This document shows, one piece after another, positions 8,427 through 17,908 of a stretch of DNA of 64,000 nucleotides (position 1 is the first letter of the stretch; every line of letters begins with the position of its first letter). Where the stretch lies: positions 434,001-498,000 of the forward strand of contig NZ_JACNYK010000001.1 of NCBI RefSeq assembly GCF_014692505.1, written 5' to 3'. The stretch is from Sphingobacterium arenae (GTDB lineage: Bacteria > Bacteroidota > Bacteroidia > Sphingobacteriales > Sphingobacteriaceae). A model generated the notes under the pieces. It was not told where the DNA came from. It searched no databases and worked only from the letters and a program-made list of their open reading frames with translations. The translations under genes and the position numbers were made by a program.

Positions 8427-9098
8427 ATGGCAGGACGTTACGATCCCAGTTGGGAACCTATTTTAAAGCCCCTATTCAAGCAAGACTACATGCGTAATCT
8501 TTCGAACTTTGTACAGCAAGAGCGGCAACAAACATTGATTTTCCCTCCCGAAAGCCTCGTGTTAAACGCTTTCAGACTGACCCCATTTGATGAAGTGAAA
8601 GTTGTGATATTGGGACAGGATCCGTATCATAATGATGGACAAGCTCATGGACTGTCTTTTTCCGTGCCAAGAGGGATAGCACTACCGCCATCACTAAAAA
8701 ATATTTATACTGAACTGCAGTCTGATATACCGGGCTTCCAGTACCCGGCTTCTGGAGATTTGACGAAATGGGCGAAGGAAGGGGTGTTATTGTTGAATGC
8801 TACACTGACCGTACGAGCGCATCAAGCAGCTTCCCATCAGCGAAGGGGCTGGGAAGAATTTACCGATCAGATTATCCATTTGATATCACAAAAATTGGAA
8901 AATGTAGTTTTTATACTGTGGGGAAGCTATGCGCAAAAAAAGACGATGCTGATTGACGCGCAGAAGCATTTGATACTAAGGTCCGTGCATCCGTCACCGT
9001 TATCTGCACACCGCGGATTCTTTGGGTGTAAGCATTTTTCTCAAGCCAACGCTTATTTACAGTCCAAGGGGAGAAAACCTATCGATTGGCAGATCTGA
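8427..9098 (+). CDS. ung: uracil-DNA glycosylase, family 1
   Basis: 223 residues, the family's usual length. The catalytic water-activating loop GQDPYH is at residues 63-68 (Asp65) and the DNA-intercalating loop HPSPLSAHRGF starts at His188. It removes uracil from DNA to begin base-excision repair. Single gene with its own start; nothing in the surrounding genes is linked to repair. Confidence 0.97.
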   Translation: MAGRYDPSWEPILKPLFKQDYMRNLSNFVQQERQQTLIFPPESLVLNAFRLTPFDEVKVVILGQDPYHNDGQAHGLSFSVPRGIALPPSLKNIYTELQSDIPGFQYPASGDLTKWAKEGVLLLNATLTVRAHQAASHQRRGWEEFTDQIIHLISQKLENVVFILWGSYAQKKTMLIDAQKHLILRSVHPSPLSAHRGFFGCKHFSQANAYLQSKGRKPIDWQI

Positions 9099-9132
9099 CA
9101 AAGCCACGAAATATGCTGCCGGATGAAACGCT

Positions 9133-10209
9133 TTAAGCAAATAATTCTTTCAGGTGCTTAAATTGGTAGTCTTCATTTGGAAGCCGCTGTATATGATTGA
9201 TACGGATCTTTCTACCATGCTGTTTAATATGGGTGAAAAGTAGATGGCTGTCATAGGTAACTTCAAAGGATTGCAAGAGGTTGATAGGTTCCATGGTTTC
9301 GCCTAAAATCACATATTCTAACTCCCCTTTTGAGGTAAACCGCCTAACGATAACCCTGTTTTCTGACGCTGGTTGGATACAGAACCATGCTCCATCCCCG
9401 ACCCCTCCGAGATATTGAGCATCTTTTGGTATGGAAATCGGTTTGGAAGAGAAGCTCATACAGCCGATGATAATATCGTCTGGCAAAAGATCTGCTTTCT
9501 TTTGTGTTACATTGTCGCCCAGTTTCTTCAACAAAAAGCCAAAAGATTGCCATCGATTCATTTTAAAATGTTTTAAGCCCTGTAAGGGTGTGAACGAGTA
9601 CACCATGCGATCTGGAGCGACGTTCACGACATTACTGATGGGGCTGGCTTTAATCGTTTCTGGAAAATTGATGCTATGCCGCCAGCTATAGCGCTTGGAA
9701 GCACGTATGAGCATGCGGGTGATAAACCGAGAACAATTGTTGTTATTGCGGGCAACGGCACCGTAGGGGTAGGTACCTTGATGGACACAATCATCGCCGT
9801 AAGCCTTGGCCAATTCAAAATTGATATCATGTGCCAACGAGAAATAAAGGATGCCTTCTCCATACATGGCGGGTTTCAGCGTTTCGAACTGTTGTACAAT
9901 TTCTTCTAGGTTGGCAATTTTGTTGTTTTCAAATTTGGCGTTGAGTTTTATCTCTAAACGTGGATCTGAAAATTTGGAGCGTGCGCGACCATACCCTCGT
10001 GGTGCAATATAGCGCCCAAAATCGTAAAAGAGCATTTCGCCTGTTTCGCGCTTAACTAGCACAATGCCCGTGTGACCCACTTTGAAATTCAAGTTTTTTA
10101 CGATACCGATTTTCTTAAAAAACATCATCCACTTTTCGTCTCCGCGGATGGTGGCATCAGGCCATGTTAAAATAAGGGCTATATCATTATACGTTATACT
10201 TGATTGCAT
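9133..10209 (-). CDS. unrecognised protein, possible permuted papain-like fold
   Basis: 358 residues, no signal peptide and no membrane segment. The N-terminal ~190 residues contain KVGHTGIVLV (His about 44) followed by a conserved-looking YDFGRYIAPRGYGR block, and later NNNNCSRFI (Cys about 160). A His before a Cys, each in a strand-like or helix-cap context, is the order seen in permuted NlpC/P60-like (YiiX/LRAT) cysteine hydrolases, so an amidase or peptidase role is possible but unproven. It may be the family annotated DUF6695 in Bacteroidota; I cannot confirm this. It lies 16 bases downstream of the Lrp regulator gene on the same strand and may be co-transcribed. Confidence 0.6.
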   Translation of the reverse strand: MQSSITYNDIALILTWPDATIRGDEKWMMFFKKIGIVKNLNFKVGHTGIVLVKRETGEMLFYDFGRYIAPRGYGRARSKFSDPRLEIKLNAKFENNKIANLEEIVQQFETLKPAMYGEGILYFSLAHDINFELAKAYGDDCVHQGTYPYGAVARNNNNCSRFITRMLIRASKRYSWRHSINFPETIKASPISNVVNVAPDRMVYSFTPLQGLKHFKMNRWQSFGFLLKKLGDNVTQKKADLLPDDIIIGCMSFSSKPISIPKDAQYLGGVGDGAWFCIQPASENRVIVRRFTSKGELEYVILGETMEPINLLQSFEVTYDSHLLFTHIKQHGRKIRINHIQRLPNEDYQFKHLKELFA

Positions 10210-10225
10210 GAAATTCCTTTTTAAT

Positions 10226-10696
10226 TTAATATTCTAAAGGGATGATAGGCTCTTTTTTGCTAGTCGACATGATCATCATCGTCTGGAAAGTTTTAACAAA
10301 AGGGATTTTTGCGATTTTTTCCATAATGACAGCCTCATATGCTTTGATGTCCTTTACGTATACTTTTAGCATAAAGTCGCAATTGCCTGTAACATGATGA
10401 CATTCGGTTACTTCAGGGATGGTTTTGACGGCTTCCACAAATTCGGGAATAGCGTTATGCGTATGAAAATCTAATGATATTTGTATGAATGACTTTATCC
10501 CCAATCCTAATTTCTCTTCGTCGACAAAAGCATGGTAGCTTTTGATAAAGCCCGAGTTTTCTAATTTGCGTACACGCTCCAGTGTCGGGGCAGGAGAAAG
10601 CCCGATATTGGAGGCTAATTGCAAGTTGGTTATCCTTCCATTTTCCTGTAAAAGTTTCAGGATTTTTAAATCTGTCTTATCCGGTTGATATGGCAT
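10226..10696 (-). CDS. Lrp/AsnC family transcriptional regulator
   Basis: 156 residues with an N-terminal winged helix (DLKILKLLQENGRITNLQLA, then GLSPAPTLERVRKLE as the recognition part) and a C-terminal RAM/AsnC effector domain (VTECHHVTGNCDFMLKVYV). The family binds amino acids and controls amino-acid metabolism as octamers. The target is unknown; the downstream gene at 9133 follows after 16 bases and is a candidate partner. Confidence 0.93.
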   Translation of the reverse strand: MPYQPDKTDLKILKLLQENGRITNLQLASNIGLSPAPTLERVRKLENSGFIKSYHAFVDEEKLGLGIKSFIQISLDFHTHNAIPEFVEAVKTIPEVTECHHVTGNCDFMLKVYVKDIKAYEAVIMEKIAKIPFVKTFQTMMIMSTSKKEPIIPLEY

Positions 10697-11027
10697 TTCT
10701 ACAATCAGCTAATGTGAATATTATATTTTATAAAAGGTAAATATACGGAATATTATTTGGTGTACAAAAAACATCGTAGCCGCATATTTGTTATAGATAA
10801 AATTTATTTTGTTCCTAATTATAAATTGTTAATATTTATTTCGAATCATCGTAATGTCAAAAATAGGAAGGCGATAGGCGTTTAAGGGCAGTGGAGCGGC
10901 CTTTGTTGTTTTTTTTGCGAAAAAGTACGTTAGAAAGGGTGTTAGGCTAGGGTATGTCGTCTTTTAATCCTATCTTTGTAGTCCAAAATAAGGTAGAAAT
11001 CGCCGAATAAAAAAAGGGGGTAGAGAA
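10697..11027. other. 331-base gap between lrp-like gene and sufB
   Basis: AT-rich divergent intergenic region. The only signal I can support is the TATCTTTG box at 10971 for sufB. No copy of the structured repeat family and no small coding frame stands out. Confidence 0.6.
10971..10978 (+). promoter_or_regulatory. Bacteroidota -7 box (TATCTTTG) for sufBCD
   Basis: Exact TAnnTTTG 49 bases before the sufB ATG. Confidence 0.6.
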
Positions 11028-12479
11028 ATGAGCACCAAAGACGATGAATTACTAAAAGAGCTTGAGCTCGAAGAATATAAATACGGGTTCACCACGGATA
11101 TTGAGATGGAAATAGCCGCTAAAGGGCTAAGTGAAGATACTGTACGTTTCATTTCCACGAAGAAAAATGAACCCGAGTGGTTGTTAGAATGGCGTCTAAA
11201 GGCATTTCGTCATTTTTTGACGATGAAGATGCCTACTTGGCAAAACTTCGAAAACCCGGACGTGGATTTTCAAGATATTTCCTATTACGCCGCACCAAAA
11301 CCAAAAAAACAACTAGAAAGCCTTGACGAGGTAGATCCAGAGTTGCTTTTGACATTCGAAAAGCTTGGGATTCCTTTGGATGAGCAGAAAGTGTTGGCTG
11401 GCGTCGTCGCTGTGGATGCGGTGTTTGATTCCGTATCTGTCAAGACGACATTTCGGGAAAAGCTGAAAGAACAAGGGGTGATCTTCTGCTCCTTTGGTGA
11501 AGCTGTCCAAGATTATCCAGATTTAGTGAAAAAATACCTCGGCACGGTTGTACCTCAAACCGATAATATCTATGCGGCGTTAAATTCTGCTGTATTTTCC
11601 GACGGTTCTTTTGTATATGTCCCAAAAGGTGTAAGGTGTCCGATGGAGCTTTCTACTTATTTTCGGATAAATGCGGAGAACACTGGTCAGTTTGAACGTA
11701 CATTGATTGTTGCAGAAGAGGGTTCGTACGTATCCTATTTGGAGGGTTGTACGGCTCCGATGCGTGATGAAAATCAAATGCACGCGGCTGTGGTGGAACT
11801 GATTGCTGAGCGAGATGCAGAAATTAAATATTCGACCGTGCAAAACTGGTATCCCGGTGATAAGGATGGCAAGGGAGGTATCTATAACTTTGTGACGAAG
11901 CGTGGTATTTGTAAAGGAGACAATGCGAAGATTTCGTGGACACAAGTAGAAACTGGTTCGGCTATTACCTGGAAATATCCAAGTGTTATTTTGAAGGGTG
12001 ATAATTCGGTAGGGGAATTTTATTCCGTAGCGATGACACGCAACAGGCAGATTGCCGATACGGGAACGAAAATGGTGCATCTAGGAAAGAATACACGCTC
12101 TAAGATTGTGTCGAAGGGTATTTCCGCCGGTCTGAGCCATAACAGTTACCGGGGACTGGTGAGAATAGGTCCGAATGCCGATAAAGCAAGAAACTTTACC
12201 CAATGCGATTCGTTGTTGATCGGAGACCGTTGCGGAGCGCACACCTTCCCCTATATAGAAAGTAGAAATCGTACGGCGATGTTGGAGCACGAAGCCACCA
12301 CGTCTAAGATTGGTGAAGATCAGGTTTTCTATCTAAATCAAAGAGGGATTGATCCTGAAAAAGCGGTTGGTTTGATTGTTAATGGATACGCCAAAGAGGT
12401 ATTAAACCAATTGCCAATGGAGTTCGCTGTAGAAGCACAAAAACTATTGGCCATTTCTCTGGAGGGATCAGTAGGGTAG
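11028..12479 (+). CDS. sufB: Fe-S cluster assembly scaffold SufB
   Basis: 483 residues, full length. The central region [22 protein letters not shown] and the C-terminal [16 protein letters not shown] are diagnostic for SufB. It forms the SufB2C2/SufBC2D scaffold on which Fe-S clusters are built in the cytoplasm. First gene of a tight sufB-sufC-sufD unit with 24- and 12-base gaps. No sufS, sufE or sufA follows; a terminator closes the unit after sufD. Confidence 0.97.
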   Translation: MSTKDDELLKELELEEYKYGFTTDIEMEIAAKGLSEDTVRFISTKKNEPEWLLEWRLKAFRHFLTMKMPTWQNFENPDVDFQDISYYAAPKPKKQLESLDEVDPELLLTFEKLGIPLDEQKVLAGVVAVDAVFDSVSVKTTFREKLKEQGVIFCSFGEAVQDYPDLVKKYLGTVVPQTDNIYAALNSAVFSDGSFVYVPKGVRCPMELSTYFRINAENTGQFERTLIVAEEGSYVSYLEGCTAPMRDENQMHAAVVELIAERDAEIKYSTVQNWYPGDKDGKGGIYNFVTKRGICKGDNAKISWTQVETGSAITWKYPSVILKGDNSVGEFYSVAMTRNRQIADTGTKMVHLGKNTRSKIVSKGISAGLSHNSYRGLVRIGPNADKARNFTQCDSLLIGDRCGAHTFPYIESRNRTAMLEHEATTSKIGEDQVFYLNQRGIDPEKAVGLIVNGYAKEVLNQLPMEFAVEAQKLLAISLEGSVG

Positions 12480-12503
12480 TTTTAAATTTCCAAATAAAAA
12501 AAA

Positions 12504-13262
12504 ATGTTATCAGTTAAGAATTTACATGCGTCTATAGACGGTAAGCAAATACTAAAAGGATTAGAGTTAGAAGTCAAGGCAGGCGAAATTCATGCCATTA
12601 TGGGCCCCAACGGAGCGGGTAAAAGTACATTAGGTAATGTCTTGGCGGGTCGTGATGTTTATGAGGTAACCGAAGGGTCTGCATTTTTAGATGGTGTTGA
12701 TTTACTGGATTTAGCTCCCGAAGATCGTGCCCGGGAAGGTCTTTTTCTTGCCTTTCAATATCCGGTAGAGATTCCTGGTGTATCCAACATCAATTTCCTG
12801 AAGACAGCTGTAAATGACATTCGGGAATATAAGGGCTTGCCGCCAATGGAAGCAAAAGATTTTTTGCAATTGGTGAAAGATAAGCAAAAACTAGTGGATT
12901 TTTCCACAAACCTGGCCAATCGTTCTTTAAATGAAGGGTTTTCGGGAGGTGAAAAGAAACGTAACGAGATATTTCAACTGGCGATGCTAAATCCAAAATT
13001 AGCCATCCTTGACGAGACAGATTCGGGGCTTGATATTGATGCCTTGCGGGTGGTTGCGGATGGTGTAAATCAATTGCGTTCAGAAAACAACGCGTTTGTG
13101 GTTATTACACACTATCAGCGTTTGTTAGATTATATCATTCCAGATTTTGTTCACGTATTGTATGATGGACGTATAGTGAAAACTGGCCCAAAAGAGTTAG
13201 CGCTGGAATTGGAGGAAAAAGGTTACGATTGGCTAAAAGATTACGACACGCAAACCGCATAA
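12504..13262 (+). CDS. sufC: Fe-S cluster assembly ATPase SufC
   Basis: 252 residues, an ABC-type ATPase: Walker A GPNGAGKST (residues ~34-42), signature FSGGEKKR, Walker B AILDETDSGLDID. The LNEGFSGGEKKRNE form of the signature is characteristic of SufC. ATP hydrolysis remodels SufB/SufD during cluster assembly. Second gene of the suf operon. Confidence 0.97.
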   Translation: MLSVKNLHASIDGKQILKGLELEVKAGEIHAIMGPNGAGKSTLGNVLAGRDVYEVTEGSAFLDGVDLLDLAPEDRAREGLFLAFQYPVEIPGVSNINFLKTAVNDIREYKGLPPMEAKDFLQLVKDKQKLVDFSTNLANRSLNEGFSGGEKKRNEIFQLAMLNPKLAILDETDSGLDIDALRVVADGVNQLRSENNAFVVITHYQRLLDYIIPDFVHVLYDGRIVKTGPKELALELEEKGYDWLKDYDTQTA

Positions 13263-13274
13263 CAAAATTTATCC

Positions 13275-14618
13275 ATGGATAATGTAGATAGCGGATTGAT
13301 AAAAAAGAACATGAGTACAATAGTTGCAGATTCATTATATCAACAGTTGGTTTCAACTTTTCAAGAGCTCGACTTGCAAGGGCCGTCACATTTGGCGAAC
13401 TTGCGTCAAGAAGCTTTTGAACGGTTTCAACAAGAGGGTTTTCCAACCGTCAAGAACGAAGAGTGGAAATATACCAATATACACCCTTTAATCAATTCAA
13501 CCTATGCGTTGAATACACCGATAGATGTGGACACTGTGGATACGCAAAAAGCGGATATTCCTGGTTTGGATGCCCATCGGATAGTATTGGTTAATGGCGA
13601 GTATGTTTTGGCTTTTTCTTCTCTTGAAGATGAAATTGGTTTGGTAGTCAAGCCCATTAACGAGGCGTATACAGAAGCTAATTTCGAAAAACATTACGCG
13701 CAGCATGCCGATAAAGCGGATAATGTCATGGTGCACTTAAACACGGCACTCAGCACGACAGGCGTATACTTGTCGGTTGCGAGAGGCAAAGTGATTTCCA
13801 AACCTATCCATATCGTACATGTAGCGACGGGGGACGAAGCGTTTTTTGCGCAGACACGCAACCTTATTGTGGTTGAATCTCAAGCAGAGGTAGAGGTGAT
13901 AGAGTCTTTTGTGACAACGGATGGTGCGGCAAGCAATGTCCACAACAAAGTGACTGAAATTGTCGTCGAGGAAGATGCAAAAATGCAGCATTACTATCTG
14001 CAAGTGGCTGACGCAGCAAGCCATTATATCATGCATACAGAAGTCTATCAAGAACAACATAGTTTGTATAATAACTATAACTGTAACTTACCAGGAGCGT
14101 CTTTTGTACGGCATAATATTAATGTGCGATTAGATGCTGAACAGGTGGAGTCACATTTATACGGTATTAACTTAACGGCTAACAAACAATTGATCGATAA
14201 CCATACCATTGTGGATCATATGAAGCCACATTGTGAATCTTATGAATGGTATAAGAATATTCCGCAGGATGAGTCCACTGCGGTGTTCAACGGGAAGATT
14301 TTCGTTCGTGAAGACGCCCAAAAAACAAATGCCTTTCAGCAAAACAACAATATGCTTATAGGCGATAAGTCTGCTGTATATACAAAACCACAGTTAGAAA
14401 TTTTTGCTGATGACGTGAAATGTTCGCATGGTTGTACTATGGGGCAGTTTGACGACGATGCTTTGTTCTATTTACGTGCTCGTGGTATAGGTGAAGAAGC
14501 TGCCCGAGTATTATTGGTGCATGCGTTTGCCTTTGACGTTACCTCCCGTTTCTCTAACGAGAAGGTTCGTCAATATATAGAGCACTTGGTAGAAAAGGGA
14601 TTAGAAACAAGTAAGTAG
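13275..14618 (+). CDS. sufD: Fe-S cluster assembly protein SufD
   Basis: 447 residues, a SufB paralogue with the conserved KCSHGCTMGQFDDDALFYLRARG block near the C terminus. It partners SufB and SufC. The ATG at 13275 is used here; a second ATG at 13311 (MSTIVADSL) is plausible, since the first 12 residues are not family-typical. Last gene of the operon. Confidence 0.95.
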   Translation: MDNVDSGLIKKNMSTIVADSLYQQLVSTFQELDLQGPSHLANLRQEAFERFQQEGFPTVKNEEWKYTNIHPLINSTYALNTPIDVDTVDTQKADIPGLDAHRIVLVNGEYVLAFSSLEDEIGLVVKPINEAYTEANFEKHYAQHADKADNVMVHLNTALSTTGVYLSVARGKVISKPIHIVHVATGDEAFFAQTRNLIVVESQAEVEVIESFVTTDGAASNVHNKVTEIVVEEDAKMQHYYLQVADAASHYIMHTEVYQEQHSLYNNYNCNLPGASFVRHNINVRLDAEQVESHLYGINLTANKQLIDNHTIVDHMKPHCESYEWYKNIPQDESTAVFNGKIFVREDAQKTNAFQQNNNMLIGDKSAVYTKPQLEIFADDVKCSHGCTMGQFDDDALFYLRARGIGEEAARVLLVHAFAFDVTSRFSNEKVRQYIEHLVEKGLETSK

Positions 14619-14640
14619 TTTTTTATTATAATATAACGAA

Positions 14641-14677
14641 GGCGTCAGAATCGAATTCTGACGCCTTTATTTATTTT
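14641..14677 (+). terminator. intrinsic terminator after sufD
   Basis: Perfect 11-bp GC-rich stem GGCGTCAGAAT / ATTCTGACGCC with a 3-base loop, followed by a T-rich tract. It lies 22 bases after the sufD stop. Confidence 0.9.
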
Positions 14678-14737
14678 CATTCGAATAAATATTTTTCTTC
14701 ATCTCCTTGTATGGTTCGAAGAAACCATGATGGTTTC

Positions 14738-15559
14738 CTATAGAAAGGAAATACGGTGGTTAATAACTTCTATACTGTATTCCTTATCGCTATCTTCACC
14801 CTTAAGTGTGGCTCTCATGGTACAAGCCTTACAGGTCGATTCACAGATAAGGTAGGAGCCATAATTGCGTTTTCTACACCAACCCGTGTTACCCTCCGTG
14901 CAATCGCATACATAGTAAGCGGAGGAGACGGTGGATAGTCCATAGGCTTCCGGTACTTCGAGCATGACGACATAACCATAGAGGATGACGGGTGCAATTT
15001 TGGTGCTTTCACTGCTGTAACGTGTTGCTTCTTTCTCGATTTTTTCAATTTCATTTTGGATGATATCCATTTTCGCGAATTGCGGAGGAAGCATGATTTT
15101 GCCCTTTAGATCTTCAACACTTATCACTTTTTTTATGGGCGTACTCATGTCGAGGATAACAACCTCTTCGAGCATCACATCTAATCCGGAAGTTCGTGTA
15201 GAACGTTTTAGATCGCAGCTTTCGCAAGTCGTCATTAAGCAACCAGATGACTCGCCCGCCGTCGTGGGACTACAGCCACCGTCTCCGCTTTTGCAGGTGC
15301 AGGTGATGCTTCCGTTCTGGAAGCTAATGAAATTTCCCTTCTCGTCCACACCGTAACCAGTGTATCCATCCGGTAAAGCATAGCTGATTTGGTTACCGGA
15401 GGTTTCAACGTTTGTGTTTTCAGGAAATATGAACGGAGCGAGCTTGATTACTGGGATCGGCTCTTCTTTGTGATTGTCCACTTTTGAACAGCTGCTGACA
15501 AAAGACAACATGATCGTTGCTGTCACTAGACACAATACAAGGTAGTTTGACTTTTTCAT
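14738..15559 (-). CDS. lipoprotein with duplicated six-cysteine module
   Basis: 273 residues from the chosen ATG at 15559; a longer frame exists to 15625, but the chosen start gives a clean lipoprotein signal (lipobox SFVSSC, Cys24). Two Cys clusters share spacing: Cys 87, 89, 96, 107, 112, 115 and Cys 218, 220, 228, 239, 243, 246, i.e. CxC-x6/7-C-x10-C-x3/4-C-x2-C. The second ends ICESTCKAC, the first TTCESC. These look like two disulphide-bonded or metal-binding modules on the cell envelope. Family not recognised. It stands alone between the sufD terminator and tRNA-Gly. Confidence 0.7.
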   Translation of the reverse strand: MKKSNYLVLCLVTATIMLSFVSSCSKVDNHKEEPIPVIKLAPFIFPENTNVETSGNQISYALPDGYTGYGVDEKGNFISFQNGSITCTCKSGDGGCSPTTAGESSGCLMTTCESCDLKRSTRTSGLDVMLEEVVILDMSTPIKKVISVEDLKGKIMLPPQFAKMDIIQNEIEKIEKEATRYSSESTKIAPVILYGYVVMLEVPEAYGLSTVSSAYYVCDCTEGNTGWCRKRNYGSYLICESTCKACTMRATLKGEDSDKEYSIEVINHRISFL

Positions 15560-15695
15560 AACTTTTATTTTTAAATGAATATATAACAAGCCATCGCATT
15601 GTCGATGGATTACCTTAATATCCACGGTAAAAAGCTTTTGTTACCCCCTCTGCTAAAAAAATGAAAATTTACGTTTTCCTTGGTTTTGCTATACA

Positions 15696-15735
15696 AAGAG
15701 AAAAGCCTCTGAATTTTTCCAGAGGCTTTTCTCTT
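15696..15735 (-). terminator. terminator of the tRNA-Gly transcript
   Basis: Perfect 16-bp stem (AAGAGAAAAGCCTCTG / CAGAGGCTTTTCTCTT) with an 8-base loop, starting 2 bases beyond the tRNA 3' end. Confidence 0.85.
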
Positions 15736-15736
15736 G

Positions 15737-15809
15737 AGCGAAAGACGAGATTCGAACTCGCGACCCCAACCTTGGCAAGGTTGTGCTCTACCAACTGAGC
15801 TACTTTCGC
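15737..15809 (-). tRNA. tRNA-Gly (anticodon GCC)
   Basis: 73 bases on the minus strand form a complete cloverleaf: acceptor GCGAAAG / CTTTCGC, D arm GCTC-AGTTGGTA-GAGC, anticodon arm CAACC-TTGCCAA-GGTTG, T arm GCGAG-TTCGAAT-CTCGT, discriminator T. The anticodon GCC reads GGC/GGU. CCA is not encoded. Confidence 0.97.
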
Positions 15810-15820
15810 TTATCGTGGTA

Positions 15821-15828
15821 CAAAGATA
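15821..15828 (-). promoter_or_regulatory. Bacteroidota -7 box (TATCTTTG) for tRNA-Gly
   Basis: On the minus strand, 11 bases upstream of the mature tRNA 5' end, leaving a short leader for RNase P to remove. Confidence 0.65.
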
Positions 15829-15878
15829 GTGATTCGGATTATATCTGTCAATAGGTTTTATCGAATTTTTGATGTTGA

Positions 15879-17417
15879 CTATGGGATAGCATCTACACAG
15901 TTAATCCCGTCGATGGCTGCCGATACAATTCCTCCAGCATAACCAGCACCCTCCCCACAAGGATAAAGACCCGAAATTTCTGGATGTTGTAATGTTTCTT
16001 TATGACGAGGAATCCGGATGGGAGAGGACGTGCGTGATTCTACACCAACCAAGATAGCTTCGTTGGTATAATACCCTTTCATTTTTTTTCCGAAGAGCGG
16101 CAGTGCGCCTCGCAATGCTTGATGTACAAATGATGGCAATACCTCATCCAAATCGACGCTTTTTGTTCCAGGTTTATAGGAATTTGTAGGAAGTGTTGAC
16201 GATACCTTCTGCTGTACAAAGTCCACCATGCGTTGTGCAGGAGCAACTAAATTTCCCCCACCCATTTGAAATGCCTGTTGTTCTACTGCCTGTTGAAAGT
16301 GTAATAGCGCGAATGGGTCTGATAGCGAATTTGGAACATCTTCCAGATTAATTTGAATTACGGTTCCCGAATTGGCGTGCGGATTATTCCGTTTGGAAGG
16401 CGACCATCCGTTAACAACAATTTCTTGGTCTTCCGTAGAGCAGGGTGCGATAATCCCGCCCGGGCACATACAAAATGAAAACACGCCCCGTCGATTGACC
16501 TGTTCTACCAAACTATAGTAGGCCGGTGGAAGATTTTCCGGCCGTATCGAACAATGGTATTGTGCTTGATCGATAATTTCTTGCGGGTGCTCTATTCGAA
16601 CGCCTAATGCAAAGGGTTTCGCTTCTATCAGCCATCCTTTTTGCTGAAAAAGATGGAAAATGTCACGTGCTGAATGGCCCGTGGCAACAATGACATGGTT
16701 GGATTTTATGATTTCTCCGTTAGAGATGCGCACGCCTTTAACCTGTCCGAAGTCGGCAAGAATATCGTCGACGCGGCAATCAAATAGAATTTCGCCGCCA
16801 AATTCCAAGATGGTATGACGCATATCTTCGATGATATGCGGTAAGATATTGGTTCCAATATGCGGACGTGCATCGACAAGAATATCGGACGGAGCGCCAT
16901 GTTGGACAAAAATTTGCAACACTTTTTCCACATCGCCGCGCTTGTTGGAGCGCGTATATAGTTTGCCGTCCGAATAGGTGCCTGCCCCACCTTCGCCAAA
17001 ACAATAGTTAGACTCGGGGTTTACGAGCCCCTCTCGGTTTATTTTAGCCAAATCCCGTCGTCGTTCCTTAACCGGCTTTCCACGCTCTAGAACGATTGGC
17101 TTCAACCCACGCTCCAGACAACGGTATGCGGCAAATAAACCTGCCGGACCGGCACCTATAATGATAACCGACGGAGCATCATGCACTTGTTTGATAGAAG
17201 CTGAAAAGACTTCGAGAGAACGGGGCTCATCAATATAGAAAATAACCCGAAGACGATACACTACTTTGCGTCCTCGGGCGTCAATAGAGCGTTTGCGGAC
17301 GTGATGCCCCTGTATGCGCGAGTGTTCTACCTTTAGTTGTTCCGCGCCGAGGGCGATAAGGATGTCGGTATCGTGGATTTGATTCGGCGATACGGTAATT
17401 TCAATTTCTTTCTGCAT
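15879..17417 (-). CDS. FAD-dependent dehydrogenase, COG2509 type
   Basis: 512 residues. The dinucleotide-binding motif GAGPAGLFAAYRCLERG is at ~90-106. Conserved internal blocks are GEGGAGTYSDGKLYTR and, near the C terminus, GLYPCGEGAGYAGGIVSAA. This matches the COG2509 'uncharacterised FAD-dependent dehydrogenase' family, whose substrate is not established. The N-terminal ~80 residues form the small extra domain typical of these proteins. Single gene with a clear -7 box. Confidence 0.88.
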   Translation of the reverse strand: MQKEIEITVSPNQIHDTDILIALGAEQLKVEHSRIQGHHVRKRSIDARGRKVVYRLRVIFYIDEPRSLEVFSASIKQVHDAPSVIIIGAGPAGLFAAYRCLERGLKPIVLERGKPVKERRRDLAKINREGLVNPESNYCFGEGGAGTYSDGKLYTRSNKRGDVEKVLQIFVQHGAPSDILVDARPHIGTNILPHIIEDMRHTILEFGGEILFDCRVDDILADFGQVKGVRISNGEIIKSNHVIVATGHSARDIFHLFQQKGWLIEAKPFALGVRIEHPQEIIDQAQYHCSIRPENLPPAYYSLVEQVNRRGVFSFCMCPGGIIAPCSTEDQEIVVNGWSPSKRNNPHANSGTVIQINLEDVPNSLSDPFALLHFQQAVEQQAFQMGGGNLVAPAQRMVDFVQQKVSSTLPTNSYKPGTKSVDLDEVLPSFVHQALRGALPLFGKKMKGYYTNEAILVGVESRTSSPIRIPRHKETLQHPEISGLYPCGEGAGYAGGIVSAAIDGINCVDAIP

Positions 17418-17451
17418 AAAATATGGGCTGGGTTTTTATCCCAAAACATTA

Positions 17452-17459
17452 CAAAGGTA
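17452..17459 (-). promoter_or_regulatory. Bacteroidota -7 box (TACCTTTG) for the COG2509 gene
   Basis: Exact TAnnTTTG on the minus strand, 34 bases upstream of the ATG at 17417 and just outside repeat copy B. Confidence 0.6.
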
Positions 17460-17465
17460 ATTTCT

Positions 17466-17866
17466 TTTCTTTTTTCCTTGACGAAAAAAGAAACAAAAAC
17501 CGAACGAAGTGAGCTCATGGATGCTAAAATAAACACGAATCCATAAATCAAGGCTTGCAAGGTTCCGCTACCTTTACTTGTCTATTCCTAAACAGAAAGG
17601 AACTCGCTGACGCTCGGACAACTTTCTGTTTTTAACGGAATAGTCTGCGTAAAGCTTGTCGCGGAACAATGCTAGGCCGTAAGCTCGCATAACCACGGAG
17701 TCTTATTGATAGCTTTTATTTACGCATTTTGCACCATCCCCCTCCTTAACCTGAATGGTCGCATCCGAATTTTTGAGGTATGTAGAAACTCATCCTTAGT
17801 ACTATCCCTCTTCTCAAAGATTCGACGCGACGAGTTTTTTGGTTCTTTTTTACGGGAAAAAAGAAC
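17466..17866. repeat. intergenic structured repeat, copy B (two-ended)
   Basis: Fills the gap between the COG2509 gene and lemA. The left hairpin is at 17466-17493 (TTTCTTTTTT / AAAAAAGAAA), the right at 17842-17866 (GTTCTTTTTT / AAAAAAGAAC). The right half-module has GTCGC (17758-17762) pairing with GCGAC (17827-17831). The left end carries the alternative segment with GTGAGCTCATGGAT and a small ATGGAT/ATCCAT hairpin, but no recognisable GTCGC stem. The centre (about 17585-17740) is the reverse complement of the centre of copy A. Confidence 0.85.
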
Positions 17867-17908
17867 GATAATTAGTATTTTTATAAAAATTTGAATAAAA
17901 CTTCACAG

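Noticed and set aside
15559..15625. Longer N terminus of the Cys-rich lipoprotein
   Set aside because: The extra 22 residues would bury the lipoprotein signal; the ATG at 15559 gives a normal signal peptide.
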